Below the pieces are notes generated by a model. It did no database searches. It was given only the letters and a program-made list of their open reading frames with translations, and was not told the origin of the DNA. Positions 21,001 to 33,000 of a DNA stretch of 64,000 nucleotides are shown one piece after another (within the stretch, counting starts at the first letter, position 1; every line of letters begins with the position of its first letter). The DNA is from Mimachlamys varia. Its lineage: Eukaryota; Mollusca; Bivalvia; Pectinida; Pectinidae. Both the position numbers and the translations under genes were made by a program. The DNA lies in the NCBI GenBank assembly GCA_947623455.1, contig OX392529.1, positions 7,440,001-7,504,000 of the forward strand, read 5' to 3'.

Positions 21001-24000
21001 TGTGTATTGTCTGATGGTGTGTATTGTCTGATTGTGTGTATTGTCTGATGGTGTGTATTGTCTGATGGTGTGTATTGTCTGATGGTGTGTATTGCCTGAT
21101 GATGTGTGTTGCCTGATGATGTGTATTGTCTGATGGTGTGTATTGCCTGATGGTGTGTATTGCCTGATGATGTGTATTGTCTGATGGTGTGTATTGTCTG
21201 ATGGTGTGTATTGCCCCATGATGTGTATTGTCTGATGGTGTGTATTGTCTGATGATGTGTGTTGCCTGATGGTGTGTGTTGCCTGATGGTGTGTATTGTC
21301 TGATGGTGTGTATTGTCTGATGGTGTGTATTGTCTGATGTTGTGTATTGTCTGATGATGTGTATTGTCTGATGGTGTGTATTGCCCGATGATGTGTATTG
21401 TCTGATGGTGTGTATTGCCCGATGATGTGTATTGTCTGATGATGTGTGTTGCCTGATGGTGTGTGTTGCCTGATGGTGTGTATTGTCTGATGGTGTGTAT
21501 TGTCTGATGATGTGTGTTGCCTGATGATGTGTGTTGCCTGATGATGTGTATTGCCCGATGGTGTGTATTGTCTGATGGTGTGTGTTGCCCGATGATGTGT
21601 ATTGCCTGATGGTGTGTATTGTCTGATGGTGTGTGTTGCCTGATGATGTGTATTGCCTGATGGTGTGTGTTGTCTGATGATGTGTATTGTCTGATGATGT
21701 GTATTGCCTGATGGTGTGTGTTGCCTGATGATGTGTATTGTCTGATGGTGTATATTGCCTGATGGTGTGTATTGCCTGATTGTGTGTATTGTCTGATGGT
21801 GTGTATTGCCTGATGGTGTGTATTGCCTGATGATGTGTATTGTCTGATGGTGTGTATTGTCTGATGGTGTGTATTGTATGTTTGTGTGTATTGCCTGATG
21901 GTGTGTGTTGCCCGATGACGTGTATTGTCTGATGGTGTGTATTGCCTGATGGTGTGTATTGTATGATGGTTAGTATTGCCTGATGGTGTGTATTGTCTGA
22001 TAGTGTGTGTTGCGTGATGGTGTGTTTATTGTCTGATGGTGTGTATTGCCTGATGATGTATATTGTCTGATGGTTAGTATTGTCTGATGGTGTGTATTGT
22101 CTGATGGTGTGTATTGTATGTTTATGAGTATTGCCCGATGGTGTGTATTGCCTGATGGTGTTTATTGGCTCATGGTGTTTATTGTCTGATGGTGTGTATT
22201 GCCTGATCGTGTGTATTGCATGATAGTGTGTATTGCCTGATAGTGTGTATTACCGGAGCGAATGGGATATAAGGAACGATGAGCTATAATGATGGGAGTT
22301 TAACCTAACGCATGCACTTGTACTCTGCACCACTAACAGGAAATTAACTACGTCCTGGAGGATGCACTCCTTTGAAAAGTCAGCCATTAATTGAATTTAA
22401 CTTAAGTTTTGATGTCAGTTTGAATAAACAGGAATACGAGAAAAACATGCAAAGCAAATTTCATGTCTGTGTGCTCTTGTTTTTGCAATCGGTCAGCTAT
22501 ACCATTTCAAGTTATTTGTTGACCTCTGATTAAATGTATTGTTTTAACTGAATATAGTCCAAATTCCAATTCCATTCATTCCCACGGTCAAATTGATAAC
22601 ATATTGGTCCAGAACGTGGGTTAAAATTCTATAAATCACATCAGTCCTAAAGAGTGACCTTCCAGTAGAGACCTTGTCATCTTAGTCCTAGAGAATAAAA
22701 CGTCAGTGGCTACAAATATTCCCAGCGGATACAAAATAAATAGTCTCTCTGAATGAGAATATCATGCCAAAGGCTAGAAATTAGCCTCTGTGATAGAGAA
22801 TAACATTCCAGTGAGTAGAAATTGTCCCTGTGAAAGGGAATGACACTTCAGTGGCTACAAATTGTCCCTGTGAAAGGGAATGACACTCTAGTGGGTAAAA
22901 ATCGTCTCCATGGAAGAGAATGACATTCCAGTTGGTACAAATCGTTCCTGTGAAAGGGAACGGCACTCCAGTGGCTACAAATCGTCTCTGTGACAGAGAA
23001 TGACATTCCAGTGGGTACAAATTGTCTCTGTGAAAGGGAATGACACTCTAGTGGGTACAAATTGTCCCCTTGAAAGGGAATGACACTCTAGTGGGTACAA
23101 ATTGTCCCTGTGAAAGGGAATGACACTCTAGTGGGTACAAATTGTCTCTGTGAAAGGGAATGACACTTCAGTGAGTACAAATTGTCCCTGTGAAAGGGAA
23201 TAACATTCCAGTGGGTACAAATTGTCCCTGTGAAAGGGAATGGCACTCTAGTGGGTACAAATTGTCCCTGTGAAAGGGAATGACACTCTAGTGGGTACAA
23301 ATTGTCCCTGTGAAAGGGAATGACACTCCAGTGGGTACAAATTGTCCCTGTAAAAGGGAATGGCACTTCAGTGGGTACAAATTGTTCCTGTGAAAGGGAA
23401 TGACACTCCAGTGGGTACAAATTGTCCATGTGAAATGGAATGACACTCCAGTGGGTACAAATTGTCCCTGTGAAAGGGAATGGCACTTCAGTGGGTACAA
23501 ATTGTTCCTGTGAAAGGGAATGACACTCCAGTGGGTACAAATTGTCCATGTGAAATGGAATGACACTTCAGTGGGTACAAATTGTCCCTGTGAAAGGGAA
23601 TGACACTTCAGTGGGTACAAATTGTCTCTGTGAAAGGGTGACACTCTAGTGGGTACAAATTGTCTCTTTGAAAGGGAATGACACTCTAGTGGGTACAAAT
23701 TGTCCCTGTGAAAGGGAATGACACTTCAGTGAGTACAAATTGTCCCTGTGAAAGGGAATAACATTCCAGTGGGTACAAATTGTCCCTGTGAAAGGGAATG
23801 GCACTCTAGTGGGTACAAATTGTCCCTGTGAAAGGGAATGACACTCTAGTGGGTACAAATTGTCCCTGTGAAAGGGAATGACACTCCAGTGGGTACAAAT
23901 TGTCCCTGTGAAAGGGAATGGCACTTCAGTGGGTACAAATTGTTCCTGTGAAAGGGAATGACACTCCAGTGGGTACAAATTGTCCATGTGAAATGGAATG

Positions 24001-27000
24001 ACACTTCAGTGGGTACAAATTGTCCCTGTGAAAGGGAATGACACTTCAGTGGGTACAAATCGTCTCTGTGACAGAGAATGACACTCCAGTGGGTACAAAT
24101 TGTCCATGTGAAAGGGAATGACACTTCAGTGTGTACAAATTGTCTCTGTGAAAGTGAATGACACTCTTGTGGGTACAAATTGTCCCTTTGAAAGGGAATG
24201 ACACTCTAGTGGGTACAAATTGTCCCTGTGAAAGGGAATGACACTCTAGTGGGTACACATTGTCCCTGTGAAAGGGAATGACACTCCAGTGGGTACAAAT
24301 TGTCCCTGTGAAAGGGAATGGCACTTCAGTGGGTACAAATTGTTCCTGTGACAGAGAATGACCCTCCAGTGGGTACAAATTGTCCATGTGAAAGGGAATG
24401 ACACTTCAGTGGCTACAAATTGTCCCTGTGAAAGGGAATGACACTTCAGTGAGTACAAATATTGTCCCTGTGAAAGGGAATGACACTTCAGTGGGTACAA
24501 ATTGTCCCTGTGAAAGGGAATGACACTCCAGTGGGTACAAATTGTTCCTGTGAAAGGGAATGGTCCTTCACTGGGTACAAATTGTTCCTGTGAAAGGGAA
24601 TGACACTCCAGTGGGTACAAATTGTCCATGTGAAAAGGAATGACATTTCAGTGGCTACAAATTGTCCCTGTGAAAGGGAATGACACTTCAGTGAGTACAA
24701 ATTGTCCCTGTGAAGGGAATGACACTTCAGTGGGTACAAATTGTCCCTGTGAAAGGGAATGACACTTCAGTGGGTACAAATTGTCCCTGTGAAAGGGAAT
24801 GACACTTTAGTGAGTACAAAGTGTCCCTGTGAAAGGGAATGACACTTCAGTGGGTACAAATTGTCCCTGTGAAAGGGAATGACACTTCAGTGAGTACAAA
24901 TTGTCCCTGTGAAAGGGAATGGCTCTTCAGTGGGTACAAATTGTTCCTGTGAAAGGGAATGACACTTCAGTGGGTACAAATTGTCCCTGTGAAAGGGAAT
25001 GACACTTCAGTGGGTACAAATTGTCCCTGTGAAAGGGAATGACACTTTAGTGAGTACAAATTGTCCCTGTGAAAGGGAATGACACTTCAGTGGGTACAAA
25101 TTGTCCCTGTGAAAGGGAATGGCACTTCAGTGGGTACAAATTGTTCCTGTGAAAGAGAATGACACTCCAGTGGGTACAAATTGTCCATGTGAAAGGGAAT
25201 GACACTTCAGTGGCTACAAATTGTCACTGTGAAAGGGAATGACACTTCAGTGGCTACAAATTGTCCCTGTGAAAGGGAATGACACTCCAGTGGGTACAAA
25301 TTGTTCCTGTGAAAGGGAATGGTCCTTCAGTGGGTACAAATTGTTCCTGTGAAAGGGAATGACACTCCAGTGGGTACAAATTGTCCATGTGAAAAGGAAT
25401 GACATTTCAGTGGCTACAAATTGTCCCTGTGAAAGGGAATGACACTTCAGTGAGTACAAATTGTCCCTGTGAACGGGAATGACACTTCAGTGGGTACAAA
25501 TTGTCCCTGTGAAAGGGAATGACACTTCAGTGGGTACAAATTGTTCCTGTGAAAGGGAATGACACTTTAGTGAGTACAAATTGTCCCTGTGAAAGGGAAT
25601 GACACTTCAGTGGGTACAAATTGTCCCTGTGAAAGGGAATGACACTTCAGTGGGTACAAATTGTCCCTGTGAAAGGGAATGACACTTCAGTGGGTACAAA
25701 TTGTCCCTGTGAAAGGGAATGACACTCCGGTTCGTACAAATTGTCCCTGTGAAAGGGAATGACACTTCAGTGGGTATAAATTGTCCCTGTGCACGGGAAT
25801 GACACTCCGGTGGGTACAAATTATCCCTGTGAAAGGGAATGACAGTTCAGTGGGTACAAATTGTCCCTGTGAAAGGGAATGACACTTCAGTGGGTACAAA
25901 TTGTTCCTGTGAAAGGGAATGACACTCCAGTGGCTAAAAATCGTCTCCATGGAAGAGAATGACATTCTAGTTGGTACAAATCGTTCCTGTGAAAGGGAAC
26001 GGCACTCCAGTGGCTACAAATCGTCTCTGTGACAGAGAATGACACTCCAGTGGGTACAAATTGTCCCTGTGAAAGGGAATGACACTTCAGTGAGTACAAA
26101 TTGTCCCTGTGAAAGGGAATGACACTCCAGAGGGTATAGATTGTCCCTGTGAAAGGGAATGACACTTCAGTGGGTACAAATTGTTCCTGTGAAAGGGAAT
26201 GACACTCCAGTGGGTGCAAATTGTCCCTGTGAAAGGGAATGACACTCCAGTTGGTACAAATTGTCCCTGTGAAAGGGAACGGCACTCCAGTGGCTACAAA
26301 TCGTCCTTGTGACAGAGAATGACACTTCAGTGGGTACAAATTGTCCCTGTGAAAGGGAATGACACTTCAGTGGGTACAAATTGTCCCTGTGAAAGGGAAT
26401 GACACTTCAGTGGGTACAAATTGTTCCTGTGAAAGGGAATGACACTCCAGTGGGTAAAAATCGTCTCCATGGAAGAGAATGACATTCCAGTTGGTACAAA
26501 TCGTTCCTGTGAAAGGGAACGGCACTCCAGTGGCTACAAATCGTCTCTGTGACAGAGAATGACACTCCAGTGGGTACAAATTGTCCCTGTGAAAGGGAAT
26601 GACTTTCCAGTGGGTACAAATTGTCCCTGTGAAAGGGAATGGCACTTCAGTGGGTACAAATTGTTCCTGTGAAAGGGAATGACACTCTAGTGGGTACAAA
26701 TTGTCCCTGTGAAAGGGAATGACACTCCAGTGGGTACAAATTGTCCCTGTGAAAGGGAATGGCACTTCAGTGGGTACAAATATTGTCCCTGTGAAAGGGA
26801 ATGACACTTCAGTGGCTACAAATTGTCCCTGTGAAAGGGAATGACACTCCAGTGGGTACAAATTGTTCCTGTGAAAGGGAATGGTCCTTCAGTGGGTACA
26901 AATTGTTCCTGTGAAAGGGAATGACACTCCAGTGGGTACAAATTGTCCATGTGAAAAGGAATGACATTTCAGTGGCTACAAATTGTCCCTGTGAAAGGGA

Positions 27001-30000
27001 ATGACACTTCAGTGAGTACAAATTGTCCCTGTGAAGGGAATGACACTTCAGTGGGTACAAATTGTCCCTGTGAAAGGGAATGGCACTTCAGTGGGTACAA
27101 ATTGTCCCTGTGAAAGGGAATGACACTTTAGTGAGTACAAAGTGTCCCTGTGAAAGGGAATGACACTTCAGTGGGTACAAATTGTCCCTGTGAAAGGGAA
27201 TGACACTTCAGTAGGTACAAATTGTCCCTGTGAAAAGGAATGGCTCTTCAGTGGATACAAATTGTCCCTGTGAAAGGGAATGACACTTCAGTGGGTACAA
27301 ATCGTCCCTGTGAAAGGGAATGACACTTCAGTGGGTACAAATTGTCCCTGTGAAAGGGAATGACACTTTAGTGAGTACAAATTGTCCCTGTGAAAGGGAA
27401 TGACACTTCAGTGGGTACAAATTGTCCCTGTGAAAGGGAATGGCACTTCAGTGGGTACAAATTGTTCCTGTGAAAGAGAATGACACTCCAGTGGGTACAA
27501 ATTGTCCATGTGAAAGGAATGACACTTCAGTGGCTACAAATTGTCCCTGTGAAAGGGAATGACACTTCAGTGAGTACAAATTGTCCCTGTGAAAGGGAAT
27601 GACACTTCAGTGGCTACAAATTGTCCCTGTGAAAGGGAATGACACTCCAGTGGGTACAAATTGTTCCTGTGAAAGGGAATGGTCCTTCAGTGGGTACAAA
27701 TTGTTCCTGTGAAAGGGAATGACACTCCAGTGGGTACAAATTGTCCATGTGAAAAGGAATGACATTTCAGTGGCTACAAATTGTCCCTGTGAAAGGGAAT
27801 GACACTTCAGTGAGTACAAATTGTCCCTGTGAACGGGAATGACACTTCAGTGGGTACAAATTGTCCCTGTGAAAGGGAATGACACTTCAGTGGGTACAAA
27901 TTGTTCCTGTGAAAGGGAATGACACTTTAGTGAGTACAAATTGTCCCTGTGAAAGGGAATGACACTTCAGTGGGTACAAATTGTCCCTGTGAAAGGGAAT
28001 GACACTTCAGTGGGTACAAATTGTCCCTGTGAAAGGGAATGACACTTCAGTGGGTACAAATTGTCCCTGTGAAAGGGAATGACACTCCGGTTCGTACAAA
28101 TTGTCCCTGTGAAAGGGAATGACACTTCAGTGGGTATAAATTGTCCCTGTGAACGGGAATGACACTCCGGTGGGTACAAATTATCCCTGTGAAAGGGAAT
28201 GACACTTCAGTGGGTACAAATTGTCCCTGTGAAAGGGAATGACACTTCAGTGGGTACAAATTGTTCCTGTGAAAGGGAATGACACTCCAGTGGCTAAAAA
28301 TCGTCTCCATGGAAGAGAATGACATTCTAGTTGGTACAAATCGTTCATGTGAAAGGGAACGGCACTCCAGTGGCTACAAATCGTCTCTGTGACAGAGAAT
28401 GACACTCCAGTGGGTACAAATTGTCCCTGTGAAAGGGAATGACACTTCAGTGAGTACAAATTGTCCCTGTGAAAGGGAATGACACTCCAGAGGGTATAAA
28501 TTGTCCCTGTGAAAGGGAATGACACTTCAGTGGGTACAAATTGTTCCTGTGAAAGGGAATGACACTCCAGTGGGTGCAAATTGTCCCTGTGAAAGGGAAT
28601 GACACTCCAGTTGGTACAAATTGTCCCTGTGAAAGGGAACGGCACTCCAGTGGCTACAAATCGTCCTTGTGACAGAGAATGGCACTTCAGTGGGTACAAA
28701 TTGTCCCTGTGAAAGGGAATGACACTTCAGTGGGTACAAATTGTCCCTGTGAAAGGGAATGACACTTCAGTGGGTACAAATTGTTCCTGTGAAAGGGAAT
28801 GACACTCCAGTGGCTAAAAATCGTCTCCATGGAAGAGAATGACATTCCAGTTGGTACAAATCGTTCCTGTGAAAGGGAACGGCACTCCAGTGGCTACAAA
28901 TCGTCTCTGTGACAGAGAATGACACTCCAGTGGGTACAAATTGTCCCTGTGAAAGGGAATGACACTTCAGTGAGTACAAATTGGCCCTGTGAAAGGGAAT
29001 GACACTCCAGAGGGTATAAATTGTCCCTGTGAAAGGGAATGACACTTCAGTGGGTACAAATTGTTCCTGTGAAAGGGAATGACACTCCAGTGGGTACAAA
29101 TTGTCCCTGTGAAAGGGAATGACACTTCAGTGAGTACAAATTGTCCCTGTGAAAGGGAATGACACTCCAGTGGCTACAAATTGTCCCTGTGAAAGGGAAC
29201 GGCACTCCAGTGGCTACAAATCGTCCTTGTGACAGAGAATGACACTTCAGTGAGTACAAATTGTCCCTGTGAAAGGGAATGACACTTCAGTGAGTACAAA
29301 TTGTCCCTGTGAAAGGGAATGACACTTCAGTGGGTACAAATTGTCCCTGCGAAAGGGAATGGGACTTCATTGGCTAAAACTGTTCCCGTGAAAGGAAATG
29401 GCAATCCTGTGGCTAAAAATCGTCTCCATGAAAGAGAATGATATTCTAGTTGGTACAAATTGTCCCTGTGAAAGGGAACGGCACTCCAGTGGCTACAAAT
29501 CATCTCTGTGACAGAGAAAGGCACTCCAGTGGCTAAAATCGTTCCCGTGATAAGGGATGGCACTCCAGTGGCTAAAAAGCGTCTCTATGGAAGATAATGA
29601 CATTCCAGTTGGTACAAATCGTCCATGTGAAAGAGAATAGCACTCTGGTGGCTAGAAAGCGTCTCTGTGGAAGAGAAGGGTATTCCGTTGGATACAAATC
29701 GTCTCCGTGAATGAGAATGACACTCCAGTGACTACACATCATCCCCATGAAAGATAATGGCACTCCAGTGACTACAAATCATCCCCGTGAAAGAGAATGG
29801 CACTCCAGTGGCTACAAATCATCTCTGTGACAGAGAATGGCACTCCAGTGGCTAAAATCGTTCCCGTGATAGGGGATAGCACTCCAGTGGCTAAAAATCG
29901 TCTCCATGGAAGATAATGACATTCCAGTTGGTACAAATCGTCCATGTGAAAGAGAATAGCACTCTGGTGGCTAGAAAGCGTCTCTGTGGAAGAGAAGGGT

Positions 30001-33000
30001 ATTCCGTTGGATACAAATCGTCGCCGTGAATGAGAATGACACTCCAGTGACTACACATCATCCCCATGAAAGAGAATGGCACTCCAGTGACTACAAATCA
30101 TCCCCGTGAAAGAGAATGGCACTCCAGTGGCTACAAATCATCCCCGCGAAATAGAATAACATTCTATTGGATACAAATAGTCCATGTGAAAGAGAATAAC
30201 ATTCTATTGGATACGAATCACCAAGGTGAGAGAGGTTGGCATTCACAAGTGGATACAAATAGTTCCTGTGAAAGAGAATAACATTCGAGTGGATACAAAT
30301 AGTTCCTGTGAAAGAGAATAACATTCGAGTGGATACAAATAGTCTCTGTGAAAGAGAATGACATTCCAGTGAATAAAAATAGTCTCCGTGAAAGAGAATG
30401 GCGTTTTAGTGCCTAGAAAATAGTTCCTGTGATAGAGAATGACGTTATATTATAAATATATGGATATTTTATAACAAATAAAGAAACGCAAATCCTATAA
30501 CGATGATAAGCATAGGCTTATTAAAATTTTTCTGCTTTATATCCCGAAATAATCATAACGGAAAACTAATAAAACATAAAAGAGAAAGAAAGATATTCAA
30601 ACATTTGCCTTCTATTTAAAAATAAGAATAAATAAGTTTAATTGAATAATGAATTTGGCGTTGGGTATCCCATTCGGCTAAATCGAACAATTGAGATTGC
30701 CTGACCACAACAGTCATGCTGACATATTTCATTAGTAGACGTTTATGAAACAAAAAGATATATATATCACACAAAGAATGGGGGATGTCTCTTCCGATAA
30801 TACTCACCGGAAAACCGGTTTGCTGCGTGCATGGGATCTGAACAATAAAATAGCCAAAGATATTCAAAGTAATAAAGCTCTTGGAGAGTACAACGTTACA
30901 GGATGCCAAGCGTCATGCATTATTCCAGCCATAGATTAAACAAGTAGAATGAATGAAAAGGAAAACCCAAGGTCTTTAGGAGATCTGTAATTGCAAAACA
31001 TACTTTCTTCGTGTTTAATATCACGCTCCTTTGCAGTGGCATCCTTCCCATTCTCAATATTAGCCTCAGTATTGTCGATGTCGCTCTGTTTAGTATCGCT
31101 TGTCTTGTCAAGGGTATTGCTTGTCTTTTCCTGAGCATTTTGTGTTCTGTACTTGTTATGTGTTCCGTGTACATTCTGTATGCCGTGAGTGTGCTGTGTA
31201 TGTTCTATATCCTGTGTATTCTGTGCTTTGTCCGTGTTTTGTGTGTTCTGCATGTCCTTTGCTACATGTGTGTTCCGTGTGTTCTGCATGTCCTTTGCTA
31301 CATGTGTGTTCCGTGTGTTCTGCATGTCCTTTGCTACATGTGTGTTCTGTGTGTTCTGCATGTCCTTTGCTACATGTGTGTTCTGTGTGTTCTGCATGTC
31401 CTTTGCTACATGTGTGTTCCGTGTGTTCTGCATGTCCTTTGCTAGATGTGTGTTCCGTGTGTTCTGCATGTCCTTTGCTACATGTGTGTTCCGTGTGTTC
31501 TGCATGTCCTTTGCTACATGTTTATTTTGTGCTCCCTGTACACTCTCTATGTTAATAACGCCGCTCCTGCTGGACAGGTTATCAATCGTCCCCTCCATAT
31601 TTACATTGTCTTTTAATACGTCGTTTTTTATTTGCTTCACTTCGCCGACAACATTGTCGATAAAATGTTGATTTGATATACCGGCTGGTTCTTGTTTTTG
31701 TTTATAAGTATCACTGTTATCGGTTTCACTTCCCTCCCTGATGTCTGTCTCTATAGCCTTAGCTTCCACACCGTTCTGCACACTTTCGAATCGTAGATGT
31801 TTCCATAAAGAATCCGTATCACTGGTATCGAGCTTGTCTAATATACCCCGATCGCCGACTGAATCCCGCTCCTCATTCCGCATACTGCGAACATTTGGCA
31901 CGTCTGCGTAATCCGGAACAGCAAATTTATAGTCATTGTTTTGTGTGTTACTTTGTTTATTATCCGCCATAATAAATTCATTCTCAATTTCACTATCCTT
32001 GAAGTCACCATCAAACATTTCTTTGACATTGTATTGAGGACTCTTTGTTTGGGCGTTACTTCGGAAGTCCTCGGCTTCTTGCCGACCTTTCGTTGTCCAT
32101 ATCGGTTCACGCGAACTTTTCATACCATGACTGTGCTTATAAGATCTGCCATCATATTCTGCAGAACAAAACTTATTGATGATTATAGTGCAAGTAATAA
32201 TGGGGCGTTTCTTGAAGGGGTCAGGATGTTTTTAGAAGGGGTCAGGATATTTTTAGAAGGGGTCAGGATGTTTTTAGAAGGGGTCAGGATATTTTTAGAA
32301 GGGGTCAGGATGTTTTTAGAAGGGGTCAGGATATTTTTCAACCTGCATCAACAACGGAATCAGAAATCGGCAACTTTAACACGGTACTCTTTATTAAGCA
32401 TCCAAGGTGTTGACCATTACAGATACTATTACTCATAGCTTTGTCAAAACCAATCGCAACTGATTGTTGTCAGTACCACTTCTAAGCCTACTTATTTATT
32501 CTATCCCAGTACCAATATAACATCTAAGAGAAAACTGACATGAGTATCAACTTCACCGACTCAGTTATTAAGTAATCTCGTACTAGAAATACTATTGTTT
32601 AAACTTATTGAAATACCCAGATTACGTACCTGTTTCATCAAAATAAAACAAACCGTTCTTAAAAAGTCTGCTATGCACCAGATTCTTCTTTCCTACAAAT
32701 AACAATCATTCTTGATAAATAACTATCAAGTCAACATATCCTAGTTACTTCAAACGAGTGAACCGATTGATCTTCCCTTCCTCTCTAGTATCGATTACTA
32801 ATATGTTTACGCTATTATGAATTATATATAAAGAAAAGATAGAATGGCCTCGTTCTGATTTCCCGTATACTAGTATTTCGATCAAAACGAAAGAGCCGCA
32901 AAGCGTGGCCATATCCCGCACGCCCTACTATTGGTATACACTGTAGTAACCAAATATGATATACATTGTATATATACAAGTGTATCAGCCTAATAGTAAG

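Larger units (their letters stand above)
19415..31003 (-). other. Gene 2 intron 2, minisatellite-filled
   Basis: An 11.6-kb phase-1 intron with donor AAA/GTATGT below 31004 and acceptor ttttgtag above 19414. About 9.3 kb is two minisatellites: 17-bp at 20586-22255 and 40-bp at 22785-30450. The remaining parts (19415-20585, 22256-22784, 30451-31003) are unique AT-rich DNA with no gene seen. Confidence 0.6.

Noticed and set aside
20542..21219. 225-codon His/Thr/Ile-rich frame
   Set aside because: It cycles through the 17-bp array; a 17-aa pattern is forced by the period.
22781..29763. Many 60-164-codon minus frames reading CHSLSQGQFVPT-like repeats
   Set aside because: They are chance frames through the 40-bp array; every unit carries the same words and none has start, splice or promoter support.
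31011..31671. Three + strand Cys-rich frames over the gene 2 stem
   Set aside because: Antisense of the 36-bp coding repeat, with no supporting signals.
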